Below are positions 52,221 through 60,865 of a stretch of DNA of 64,000 bases, piece by piece (the stretch's first letter is position 1; each line of letters begins with the position of its first letter). The position numbers and the translations under genes are program-made. The notes beneath the pieces are model-generated. The model worked only from the letters and a program-made list of their open reading frames with translations. It was not told where the DNA came from and did no database searches. The stretch is taken from contig NZ_CP041406.1 in assembly GCF_014905135.1 (NCBI RefSeq), positions 1,860,001-1,924,000 on the forward strand. The letters run 5' to 3'. This DNA comes from Sulfurimonas paralvinellae (GTDB lineage Bacteria; Campylobacterota; Campylobacteria; Campylobacterales; Sulfurimonadaceae).

Positions 52221-53993
52221 ATGAAAAACAGATCTGTAGACATTCGAACCATTTTCAAACTTGCCCTGCATCATAAAAAAGCTTTTATCTACGGGCAGCT
52301 TATAACACTGGCAGCCATCATCATAAGCATACCTGTTCCTTTGATGCTTCCTGTAATGGTCGATGAAGTACTTCTGCATAAGCCGCACTACATCGTTCCG
52401 GCGATCGATAAACTCTTTGGCAGCGGTTCCGCATTTTACTACATCGCACTTGTTGCCGCCGTTGTTATATTTTTACGCTTTTTATACTATTTTCTCACAG
52501 TTGTTACGACAAAGATCTTTACAAAAATATCCAAATATGTAACCTTCATGATACGTAGACACCTGCTCACACACCTGCAGTATACCTCAATGAATGCCTA
52601 TGAAACACTAGGAAGCGGTGCTATCACGGCTAACCTCATCACTGACATCGATACACTCGATGCCTTCATCATGAATTCGGCTTCAAAGTTTGTCGCTTCC
52701 GTTTTAACACTTTTAGCCGTCGGTATTGTCATGATAGCCATTGATCCGATACTGGGTATTTTGATTCTTTTCGTTCAGCCGCTTATCATGTTCATCAGCA
52801 AAAAAATGTCGACTCGTATCGGTGAGCTTAAAGCCAAAGAGAACCAAGCCATCGCCGAGTTTCAAGAAGATGTCGGTGAGACACTTGAGCTTTTTGGACA
52901 GATAAAAGCGAGCAACAAAGAGGAGTATTTTTTCTCAAAATCCATAGAGCAGGCAAAAAAGATAAAAGAGACTTCCAATGCTTTTGGATTTAAAAGTGTC
53001 GCCTATGAAAAGCTCTCCTACACAATCTTTCTCTCCGTTTTTGAGCTTATTCGTGCTACGGGACTGTTGCTTGTTGCCTACAGTGATTTGAGCATCGGTA
53101 TGATGTTTGCGATGTTTGGCTACATCTGGTTTATCATGACGCCTGTTCAGGATATTCTCTCCATGCAATACAGCTATGCTTCGGCAAAGGCAGCACTTGG
53201 GCGTATCAATAAAGTGCTCACCCTCAAACATGAAGCAAACGGCAGAGAAAAGATACAAACTAAAGCCCTTGACATTTCACTAAGTAATCTTTCTTTTTCT
53301 TATGAAAGCAGTGACAAAGAGGTCCTCAAAGATATCACTTTTGACGTCCCTTACGGCTCAAAAATAGCGCTCATCGGTGCAAGCGGCAGCGGTAAAACGA
53401 CACTCGCACAGATAATCTCAGGGTTTTATGAAAAAAAATCCGGCACTCTGGCTTACAACAATATAGAAATCGAAAATCTCGACAGACACTCCCTGAGAGC
53501 GAAGATATTTCTTGTCCTGCAGATGCCCATTCTTTTCAATGCAACGCTGCGGTTTAACATAACCATGGGAAATGAGAACATCGATGATACAGCTTTGATT
53601 CGTGCTCTTGAGACTGCCCAGCTCTCTGAAATGTTAGCGGGTATGCCCGATGGTCTTGACACTATAGTAGGACATCACGGCATCCGACTCTCAGGCGGGC
53701 AGCGACAGCGTTTGAGCATCGCCCGCATGATTGTTGCCGACCCGAGCGTCGTCATCTTCGATGAATCAACCTCTGCACTCGATGTTCATACCGAGACAAA
53801 ACTCTTTGTAGCCCTTGAGCCTCTGCTCAAAGACAAAACAGTTATCACCATTGCCCACCGCCTCAGCACCGTAAAAAATGCCGACAGGATCTATGTGCTC
53901 AATGAGGGCAAGATAGTCCAGCAGGGAACACATGAAGAGCTAGAACAACAAGAAGGCCACTACTATGAATTTATCAAAGAGCAACTGCTATGA
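52221..53993 (+). CDS. ABC exporter, transmembrane plus ATPase half-transporter
   Basis: A 590-residue type IV ABC half-transporter: six helices in residues 20-320 and an ATPase domain after about 350 with Walker A IGASGSGKTTL (about 388-398), Q-loop LVLQMP, signature LSGGQRQRLSIA (about 490-501), Walker B VVIFDEST and switch HRLSTV. It is a homodimer-forming exporter of the MsbA/lipid-drug kind; the substrate cannot be read from sequence. The gene overlaps mutY by 4 bases. Confidence 0.9.
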   Translation: MKNRSVDIRTIFKLALHHKKAFIYGQLITLAAIIISIPVPLMLPVMVDEVLLHKPHYIVPAIDKLFGSGSAFYYIALVAAVVIFLRFLYYFLTVVTTKIFTKISKYVTFMIRRHLLTHLQYTSMNAYETLGSGAITANLITDIDTLDAFIMNSASKFVASVLTLLAVGIVMIAIDPILGILILFVQPLIMFISKKMSTRIGELKAKENQAIAEFQEDVGETLELFGQIKASNKEEYFFSKSIEQAKKIKETSNAFGFKSVAYEKLSYTIFLSVFELIRATGLLLVAYSDLSIGMMFAMFGYIWFIMTPVQDILSMQYSYASAKAALGRINKVLTLKHEANGREKIQTKALDISLSNLSFSYESSDKEVLKDITFDVPYGSKIALIGASGSGKTTLAQIISGFYEKKSGTLAYNNIEIENLDRHSLRAKIFLVLQMPILFNATLRFNITMGNENIDDTALIRALETAQLSEMLAGMPDGLDTIVGHHGIRLSGGQRQRLSIARMIVADPSVVIFDESTSALDVHTETKLFVALEPLLKDKTVITIAHRLSTVKNADRIYVLNEGKIVQQGTHEELEQQEGHYYEFIKEQLL

Positions 53994-54913
53994 TGCACAG
54001 TAAGCTTTTAGAGTGGTACAAAAATTACGGCAGACATGAACTTCCATGGAGAAACACCGACAATATCTACCATATCTACCTCAGCGAGATAATGCTGCAG
54101 CAGACGCAGGTAAGCCGTGTACGTGATGAGTTCTATCCGAATTTTTTAGAGAAATTTCCAACGCTCAAAGCCCTTGCAGATGCAAAAGAAGAAGATGTTC
54201 TTGCAGCATGGAGCGGTCTGGGCTACTACTCACGTGCGCGAAATCTGCATAAAACAGCAAAGCTCACGCACAAAAATTTTCCCACCGAGTATGAAGAGCT
54301 GTTACAACTTCCCGGAATCGGCAGTTACACGGCATCCGCCGTTTGTTCTTTTGGCTACCATCAAAATGTTGTCGTCATCGACACCAACATTAAAAGAGTT
54401 CTCAAACGTTTCTACGCCCTGCCAAATCCAAGCGACAAAGAGCTTGCCGACAAAGCACAGAAACTGCTCAACCATAAAGAACCGCGAGCACACAATCTCG
54501 CACTGATGGATCTGGGATCGCTTATCTGCATACCAAAAGAGCCAAGCTGTGAGAGCTGTCCGCTGCGTGAGAGTTGTCAGGGAAAAAGTGAGCCGGAGCT
54601 CTACAGTAAAACAAAAAAAACACAGTATGAATCTATGGATCTTTTTTACGGAATATGGATTCAAGAAGGGAAAATAGCTCTCACGCAATCAGAAGGAAGT
54701 ATGTACAAAAACATGCTCACACTTCCAAGTATAGACCCCATTGAAGAGAATTACATTACATCTTTCAAACATGCCTACACCAAGTACCGTCTTACCGTCA
54801 AACTCTATCATGGCAATGAGCTGCCGCAGCAAAAGCTCTTTTGGAAAAGTTTTGAAGAGCTGCCAACCCTGCCAATATCTTCTTTGACAAAAAAAGCACT
54901 GAAGCTCTTATAA
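53990..54913 (+). CDS. mutY: A/G-specific adenine DNA glycosylase
   Basis: A 307-residue base-excision enzyme that removes adenine paired with 8-oxoguanine. HELPWRNTDNIYHIYLSEIMLQQTQVSRV at the N-terminus (cited in part: EIMLQQTQV) holds the catalytic Glu, the helix-hairpin-helix LLQLPGIGSYTASAV is at about 104-118, the catalytic Asp is in VIDTNIKRVL (about 128-137), and the 4Fe-4S cluster cysteines are in CIPKEPSCESCPLRESC (about 179-195). The C-terminal domain is short. Confidence 0.95.
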   Translation: MMHSKLLEWYKNYGRHELPWRNTDNIYHIYLSEIMLQQTQVSRVRDEFYPNFLEKFPTLKALADAKEEDVLAAWSGLGYYSRARNLHKTAKLTHKNFPTEYEELLQLPGIGSYTASAVCSFGYHQNVVVIDTNIKRVLKRFYALPNPSDKELADKAQKLLNHKEPRAHNLALMDLGSLICIPKEPSCESCPLRESCQGKSEPELYSKTKKTQYESMDLFYGIWIQEGKIALTQSEGSMYKNMLTLPSIDPIEENYITSFKHAYTKYRLTVKLYHGNELPQQKLFWKSFEELPTLPISSLTKKALKLL

Positions 54914-57481
54914 TCCTTGCTGTGGTTTTGGCTGCTCTACTTTTCCGCGATAGATCACTTTGCATGTACTTGGCAAAACAAACTCTGCCGTATCTGTCAA
55001 GACATCATCTATTGACTGCGTAAGATCATCTGTCAGTGATACTTTTTTATCACTTATATGTGTTGTATTAAGAGCAAACGACGAGATAGAATCAACAGTA
55101 GAGGTACCAACATGAACGACCTTTTTTCCAGTGTTTAAAATAGCCGTAGGCATTTGTGAGACAAGATCTATAATAGCTCCTGATGTATTCGTTACTTCCG
55201 GAGAACGGAGATTACCCTTGAGATCCTGCGTGAGTGTTGCACACCCATGCTTTTCAAGTATATTGACGCTCAGGTTGATGATGTCACCGTTATCGCGAAT
55301 CTTTCCAAGAGCAGCTATACGGAACTTCTTCGTTGCAAGTGCCACATCATTTAACTTTATAATCTTGTTGTTCAAAGAGACGTTTATCTGTGCTTTTTTT
55401 ATCAATGTTTTTTGAGAGGTGTATTGATAAGATTTAAGAAGGTTTCTTCCCATACTTACAACATTGAGCCCGATGGTATTTTCTATATTCGAAAGCTCTC
55501 TATCCAAATCTATCCCATTTAGCACAACATCTGAAGCGGTGATATAAGTGTCCGCACTCTTTGTCGGAATATGATAGCTGACATTACCAAAGAGATAGCC
55601 ATCATCAAAAAGTTCGTTTTTATTGAGCAGATTATCTATCTTGGTGAGTTCAAGGCCTCTAAAGTGGGCAAAAACAGCATCTTTTTCTATTTCGGCTTCC
55701 AAATAACCACCAAGAGAAGGTGTTGAAATGAGAAGCTTTTTATCATATTTTCCGGTTATTTTAGCAGGACCGAAAAGGTCGCGTTTTGTCAGTTTATGAT
55801 AGCGCTGCAGCTCTTTTATATCAACAACGAAGTCACTCTTCACTCCTTCTGTTGGAGAATAAGAGAAGTCATATATCTCTATCGTATCCTGATCGTTGCC
55901 TATGCTGGCTTTACTGCTATATGGTTTTTTCAACATTGTCTGCAGTTTTATATCAATATCTGCCGTTTTATTGTCATCCAACAATGTAAGTCTGCTTGCA
56001 AGACGTAATTTTTTCGTTTTTATCTCATATGTAGATCTATCCCCTGCAAACAAAAAGTCTTCGTTTTTTATAAGCGGTCGAAAGGTGACTTTATCTTTAT
56101 TTAACTTTCCACTGACAGTAACCGCTGCACTCTTTTGAAAATATTTCGTATATTTTAAAACCTTCACACTATCAGAGTGGAGAGTGAAATCCATGTTTGC
56201 AAGGTCACCCTTTGCCTCAATATCAACATCAGCTGCAGCATACTGTGGCAGCCCCAGAGCCTTTTGCAGTTTCAACAGGTTCAAATGTTTTGCATGCAGT
56301 GTAAAAACTTTTTTTTCATAAACAAGCGATATGGCAGAATCAAATTTTCCTGTAGAGAGCTTCAACTTCACAGCATCATGAAAATCCGCTTCTCCCTGAA
56401 TATCAAGATCACTTTTTTTAATGTTGGCATGCAGCGTAAAGTTTACCTTTTTAAAGCAGGAAGTCCCCTTTGCCTCAATAGCTTTTATATTTATCTTATC
56501 AGTTTTGAGCTGCTTTGAATGCAGGTTAAAACGACTCTGCAGCGTTGCCAGATCCACAAAGCCTTTTGCATCGACATAACCGCTTACAGGGAGTTTCTTA
56601 TCTATAATATCTGCTGCTTTTTGGATATTGATATGTTTCAAAACGTATGCGAGTTGTTTTTGCTGCAGGGTTAAGGATACTTTTCCATCGAACATTGGAG
56701 ACTCTATCTGCAGTTTTTTATCTTCGCTGTAGCGCAGTGATGAGAGTACGATATGTCTGTGTCTTGTATCTATCTCCGCTTTTGCCTGTAGCTCTTTATC
56801 AAATCTTCCCCAACTTTTTATATGGACTTTTCCTCTCGTTGGCGTAACAAAATCACCCACAAGTCTGACCTTTTTATCTTTACGCTGCAAATCAAACGCT
56901 ATATCTTTATAACTTTTATGTTTATAGCTCACTTTTTTACTCTGCAAGTGTAAAGAAATATCATTGCCAGTAGACCATGCCAATACTCCATCAAGCTTGC
57001 CATCAAGAGCATATTCTCTGTTATTTTGCTTTTCAAAGCTCTGCAGATCCAGATGCTTTACATCTGCATCTACCTCGTAGCTTTTCTCGCCTCGCTGTTC
57101 TATGGTTGTCTGAATTTTTGCCTTATACAAAGATGCGACGGTTTCAATGTGCAGATACTTCTCATAAGTCAGATTTCCATCGACAACGGCATCTCCTTTG
57201 AGCGGTTGATATTTTGAAAATGCAGCTATATCGCCTTTGTAGTAGATCTGTAAACGCAGAGGCGAGATTTGAAGAAGCGTGATGTCTGCAATATTGTCTT
57301 TGCCGCCGATAGAAGCAACGATAGCGGAATCCATTATGTCAAAACGCTGCACCGTCACATTTTTATCAAGCACAGCAGAAGCATAGCTCTGCATCAAAAA
57401 TATGCCCACAGGCTTAAAATAAAAAGCGACAGTGAGAAAAAGTACCAAAAGTATGGTTAAAGGCAGATATGTTCTTAACAT
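54908..57481 (-). CDS. AsmA-like / DUF3971-type large envelope protein
   Basis: An 857-residue protein with one N-terminal signal anchor (about 5-25) and then repetitive amphipathic beta-strands of the AsmA/TamB-like beta-taco kind, without any enzymatic motif. Such proteins span the periplasm and are linked to phospholipid transport to the outer membrane. A single late cysteine-containing stretch (KHGCATLTQDLKG) and two short polar blocks near the end complete it. The specific subfamily cannot be fixed by eye. Convergent to mutY (6-base overlap). Confidence 0.7.
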   Translation of the reverse strand: MLRTYLPLTILLVLFLTVAFYFKPVGIFLMQSYASAVLDKNVTVQRFDIMDSAIVASIGGKDNIADITLLQISPLRLQIYYKGDIAAFSKYQPLKGDAVVDGNLTYEKYLHIETVASLYKAKIQTTIEQRGEKSYEVDADVKHLDLQSFEKQNNREYALDGKLDGVLAWSTGNDISLHLQSKKVSYKHKSYKDIAFDLQRKDKKVRLVGDFVTPTRGKVHIKSWGRFDKELQAKAEIDTRHRHIVLSSLRYSEDKKLQIESPMFDGKVSLTLQQKQLAYVLKHINIQKAADIIDKKLPVSGYVDAKGFVDLATLQSRFNLHSKQLKTDKINIKAIEAKGTSCFKKVNFTLHANIKKSDLDIQGEADFHDAVKLKLSTGKFDSAISLVYEKKVFTLHAKHLNLLKLQKALGLPQYAAADVDIEAKGDLANMDFTLHSDSVKVLKYTKYFQKSAAVTVSGKLNKDKVTFRPLIKNEDFLFAGDRSTYEIKTKKLRLASRLTLLDDNKTADIDIKLQTMLKKPYSSKASIGNDQDTIEIYDFSYSPTEGVKSDFVVDIKELQRYHKLTKRDLFGPAKITGKYDKKLLISTPSLGGYLEAEIEKDAVFAHFRGLELTKIDNLLNKNELFDDGYLFGNVSYHIPTKSADTYITASDVVLNGIDLDRELSNIENTIGLNVVSMGRNLLKSYQYTSQKTLIKKAQINVSLNNKIIKLNDVALATKKFRIAALGKIRDNGDIINLSVNILEKHGCATLTQDLKGNLRSPEVTNTSGAIIDLVSQMPTAILNTGKKVVHVGTSTVDSISSFALNTTHISDKKVSLTDDLTQSIDDVLTDTAEFVLPSTCKVIYRGKVEQPKPQQGL

Positions 57482-57502
57482 GAAGTGATTATAGCAAATA
57501 AG

Positions 57503-57533
57503 TTGTAAAAACCGTGGAAGAAAGTGCTATAAT
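57503..57533 (+). promoter_or_regulatory. Promoter of the arginine kinase-like gene
   Basis: TTGTAA (57503-57508) and TATAAT (57528-57533) with a 19-base spacer, and a leader of about 36 bases to the ATG at 57577. Confidence 0.5.
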
Positions 57534-57576
57534 TTATACACTACAGATGGATAACATTACCATAGAAAGGCTAGAA

Positions 57577-58608
57577 ATGAACTACCCAAACTTTCCAAAA
57601 GATTGTAAATCACTACTATGCAAATACTTAACGCCAAAGATTTTTGAAGTACTTAAAGATAAAAAAACACCAAATGGTTTTACACTGCAGCAAGCCATCA
57701 ACTCAGGTGTAAAGAACATTGACAGCGGTATTGGTGTTTATGCGGGAGACAAAGAGTCTTATGATGTTTTTGCTCCTCTTTTTGATCCTATCATCAAAGA
57801 GTATCACGGCTTTGACAGAAACGATATGCACAAAAGCAATCTCAATCCCGATGACCTAGAAGCTCCAAACCCCGACCCAAAAGGTGAATTTATCGTCTCA
57901 ACACGTATCCGTGTGGGAAGAAATATGAACAATATGCCTCTCGGCCCTGCCATCTTAAAAGAGCAGCGTGACGAAGCAGAGGCAAAAGTTGTTGACGGTT
58001 TGCGTACATTAAAAGGTGAACTTGCAGGTGATTACTATCCCCTTCTTGGAATGAGCAAAGAAGTTCAGGATGAGCTTATCAAAGATCACTTTTTATTTAA
58101 AGAAGGTGACCGCTTTTTAGATGCGGCAGGACTTAACCGCGACTGGCCTGCAGGACGCGGCATCTACCATAACAAAAACAAAACATTTTTAGTCTGGGTA
58201 AATGAAGAGGATCAACTGCGCATCATCTCGATGCAGCAAGGCGGCGATATTAAAGAGGTCTTTATCCGTTTAACCCAAGCCATAAACTCTATAGAAACAA
58301 AAGTACCTTTTTCATACAGTGACCACTTAGGCTACATCACTTCCTGTCCGACAAACCTCGGAACGGCAATGCGGGCAAGTGTTCACATCGCACTGCCAAA
58401 TCTGGCAAAAGACATGGATGCTTTTAAAGCCATTACCGATAAACATCACTTGCAGATTCGCGGTATTCACGGTGAACATTCTGAGAGTGAAGGCGGTATT
58501 TATGATATCAGTAACCGTCGTCGCTTAGGCATCACTGAAGTGCAAGCGGTTCAGGATATGTATGACGGTGTTGTAGAGTTAATAGCGGCAGAAAAAGCAT
58601 TACGATAG
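57577..58608 (+). CDS. ATP:guanidino phosphotransferase (bacterial arginine kinase-like)
   Basis: A 343-residue phosphagen kinase from ATG 57577 (AAAGG upstream; an earlier GTG at 57514 overlaps the promoter). Family features are complete: the N-terminal helical domain, STRIRVGRN (about 110-118) for ATP phosphates, the catalytic-cysteine signature CPTNLGT (about 268-274), an IRGIHGEHSESEGGIYDISNRRRLG stretch near 307-331 (cited in part) with the conserved glutamate and ATP-binding arginines. These enzymes store ATP energy as phosphoarginine and are typical of animals and protists; only scattered bacteria have them. Substrate (arginine versus another guanidine) is inferred. McsB-type protein arginine kinases are excluded by the presence of the full N-domain. 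Confidence 0.92.
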   Translation: MNYPNFPKDCKSLLCKYLTPKIFEVLKDKKTPNGFTLQQAINSGVKNIDSGIGVYAGDKESYDVFAPLFDPIIKEYHGFDRNDMHKSNLNPDDLEAPNPDPKGEFIVSTRIRVGRNMNNMPLGPAILKEQRDEAEAKVVDGLRTLKGELAGDYYPLLGMSKEVQDELIKDHFLFKEGDRFLDAAGLNRDWPAGRGIYHNKNKTFLVWVNEEDQLRIISMQQGGDIKEVFIRLTQAINSIETKVPFSYSDHLGYITSCPTNLGTAMRASVHIALPNLAKDMDAFKAITDKHHLQIRGIHGEHSESEGGIYDISNRRRLGITEVQAVQDMYDGVVELIAAEKALR

Positions 58609-58619
58609 TTTTTTAAAAA

Positions 58620-58654
58620 CTACACACAAATACTACACACAAAACAGCTATACT
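58620..58654 (+). promoter_or_regulatory. cusC promoter with 13-bp-spaced direct repeats
   Basis: CTACACACAAA occurs at 58620-58630 and again at 58633-58643, followed by a -10 TATACT at 58649-58654. The second repeat starts 16 bases before the -10, so the pair covers the -35 region. The same layout is found before cusA at 62243-62276. Confidence 0.55.
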
Positions 58655-58685
58655 TTTTTCAATAAAACATTAAAAAGGTGTAGTT

Positions 58686-59864
58686 GTGAAAATATTTTTC
58701 GTTGTTCCTCTGCTTATTGGAACACTTTCGTGGAGCATGACTCTAGATGACCTCATCAACACTGCATTGTCCAAAAGTCCTTCACTTGAAGTTATCAATG
58801 CAAGACTTAAGGCAAACAAGCAAAATATTGCTATATCAAATCAGTTTGACAACCCCGAACTGCTCTTTACAAAAAACACCATTGATGCAGCACAGCCTAT
58901 GAGTCAAAGTGTCATCACCGTGAAACAAAAAATCCCTTACTACTCAAAAAGAGAAAAAAGGGAAGATGTTGCAGTTGCAGAAGATAAAATTCTTCAAGAA
59001 AAACTGCAGGCTGCAAGAGTAGCACTTGTTGCACGTATAAAAAACGAAGCCTATACCATTTGGGAGCTGCGTGAGCTTGAGAACATCATTGATGAATATA
59101 TTACGCTGACAAAACAGAACATTAACCTCTATGAGTCCTACACGAGTGTCAGTGATAATCAACACATGGGCATCATGAAAGCGGAACTTTCTCTCTCAGA
59201 TTTAAAAGTTCAAAAAACAGCACTCGATGCTAAAATCTCCACAGCCTATGCAAGACTTTCGTATCTTGGAGCTGTAAAAGTAGATAATCTTGATATCGAT
59301 CTGTACTTAGATAAAAAACCAAATCTCGCAGCACTCAAAGCTTCTCTTGGAAGCAATCCCGACATCTTGATTCAAGAACGTGAGATTGGCAGACAAAATG
59401 CAAAAGTGCAGCTTGCAGACATTAACAACTACCCGGATGTGACTCTGCTTGCAGGCTATGCATACAGAGAAAAACATGATAACTACTTTAACTTTGGTCT
59501 TGGACTTTCCCTGCCGATGTATGGCACAGAAGATGCAAAAGAGCAGCAGGAGCGCGCACTTTTACTTGCTAAAAAGAGTCAAAAAAATGACACAGTTTTA
59601 GCTATTGGTTCACAAATTGAAATCTATTATGCACAGATGCTTGCTTCTTATAAGATATATCATATCATCCATGATGAGGCACTGCCGCAGGTTGCGCATA
59701 TGTTCGAGCTCTCTTCCTCTTCCATATCGATAGGAAGCGATCTCTTTAAATACATTGACGTCCTGTTTCAAAAACTCGATTTAGAGAAAAAAAGTATCAA
59801 TGCCGTTGCAAATTATAAAAGAAGTGAAGCACAGATTGCAGCACTTAAAGGGGAGACGAAATGA
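58686..59864 (+). CDS. Outer-membrane efflux protein (TolC/CusC family)
   Basis: A 392-residue protein starting at GTG 58686 with an AAGGTG ribosome site. A signal peptide (MKIFFVVPLLIGTLSWS) leads into two repeats of the TolC-type helical barrel (about 25-200 and 215-390). It is short for the family, as in Campylobacterota metal exporters. It forms the outer-membrane channel for the CusB and CusA partners; overlap with the adaptor gene is four bases. Confidence 0.87.
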   Translation: MKIFFVVPLLIGTLSWSMTLDDLINTALSKSPSLEVINARLKANKQNIAISNQFDNPELLFTKNTIDAAQPMSQSVITVKQKIPYYSKREKREDVAVAEDKILQEKLQAARVALVARIKNEAYTIWELRELENIIDEYITLTKQNINLYESYTSVSDNQHMGIMKAELSLSDLKVQKTALDAKISTAYARLSYLGAVKVDNLDIDLYLDKKPNLAALKASLGSNPDILIQEREIGRQNAKVQLADINNYPDVTLLAGYAYREKHDNYFNFGLGLSLPMYGTEDAKEQQERALLLAKKSQKNDTVLAIGSQIEIYYAQMLASYKIYHIIHDEALPQVAHMFELSSSSISIGSDLFKYIDVLFQKLDLEKKSINAVANYKRSEAQIAALKGETK

Positions 59865-60865
59865 ACAAATTAACACTGCTGGCACTTTTAGCACCACTCG
59901 CACTTTTTGCACAGCCAAAAGAAAAACCGACTGTTGAACAGCTTTTCTCGGTCCAGACCGTAAAGGTACAAAAAGTAAGAACGGCACACAGCAAAGAGAA
60001 CTACGGTTTTATAAAAGCCGATGAAGCACGCATTTATGACATTTCTCCTCGTTTTGGAGGATTTGTAGAAAAACTCTATGCAGATAAAATCTACAAATAT
60101 GTAAAAAAAGGCGAGCCGCTTGTCACTCTCTACTCTCCTGAAGTCTATAAGGCAAAGGAAGATTACCTCAACTCTTACAGATACACAAAAGTAAGAGACA
60201 ACAAAGCGATGCTCAGAAGCGCAAAACTAAAACTAGAGCTTTTGGGTGTAGATGAGAAAGAGATTACCGCTGTTCTTAAAAACAAAAAAGTTTCACAAAA
60301 CATAACTATCTATGCACCTGTTTCCGGTTATATCTTCACAAAGAACATTGTTGACGGCGCAGCATTTTCGGCAAAGAACAAACTCTTTGAGATTGTAAAT
60401 CTTGATGAAGTCTGGGTAGAGACAAAAATATTTGAAGATGATGTAAACTGGATAAAAAAAGCAAATGACTTTCGTGTAAGCTTTAAAACAACCAATAAAG
60501 TCTACACAACACATAACAAACTGCTCTACCCGAATCTGAATCCAAAAGAGGCAACGCTTACTATGCGTCTGAGACTGGACAATGCCGACAACACACTCTT
60601 TCCAGGGATGTATGCAACAGTTGTATCAAAAGGCACCCCGCATGAATACCTCACGCTGCCGCAAAGTGCCGTGATACGAAAAGACGGCAAATATTACGTC
60701 TTTGTCGTGGGTGAATTTGAAGGAGAGTACGAGCCAAAAGAGGTCAATGCACAACCGCTTAACAACGATACCTACATCATCAAAGGTTTAAATGCAGGCG
60801 ATGAAGTCGTCAACAATGCGATGTTTATGATGGACAGTGATGCGCAGATAAACGGACTCTTTTAG
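59861..60865 (+). CDS. Periplasmic adaptor (membrane fusion protein, CusB family)
   Basis: A 334-residue HlyD/CusB-type adaptor with a signal (MNKLTLLALLAPLALFA). A barrel-sandwich/lipoyl half (FGGFVEKLYADKIYKYVKKGEPLVTLYSPE, about 66-95, cited in part), a hairpin, the second lipoyl half (IYAPVSGYIFTKNIVDG, about 148-164) and a beta-barrel with FPGMYATV near 247-254 are visible. It links the RND pump to the outer-membrane channel; the short N-terminal tail lacks an obvious Met-rich copper site. The stop overlaps the opposing MFS gene. Confidence 0.88.
   Translation: MNKLTLLALLAPLALFAQPKEKPTVEQLFSVQTVKVQKVRTAHSKENYGFIKADEARIYDISPRFGGFVEKLYADKIYKYVKKGEPLVTLYSPEVYKAKEDYLNSYRYTKVRDNKAMLRSAKLKLELLGVDEKEITAVLKNKKVSQNITIYAPVSGYIFTKNIVDGAAFSAKNKLFEIVNLDEVWVETKIFEDDVNWIKKANDFRVSFKTTNKVYTTHNKLLYPNLNPKEATLTMRLRLDNADNTLFPGMYATVVSKGTPHEYLTLPQSAVIRKDGKYYVFVVGEFEGEYEPKEVNAQPLNNDTYIIKGLNAGDEVVNNAMFMMDSDAQINGLF

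Noticed and set aside
57514-57576. GTG start of the arginine kinase at 57514
   Set aside because: The 21 extra codons overlap the -10 TATAAT and are not family-like; ATG 57577 has AAAGG upstream.
57577-58608. McsB-type protein arginine kinase
   Set aside because: The N-terminal domain of phosphagen kinases is present and no mcsA, ctsR or clpC neighbours exist.
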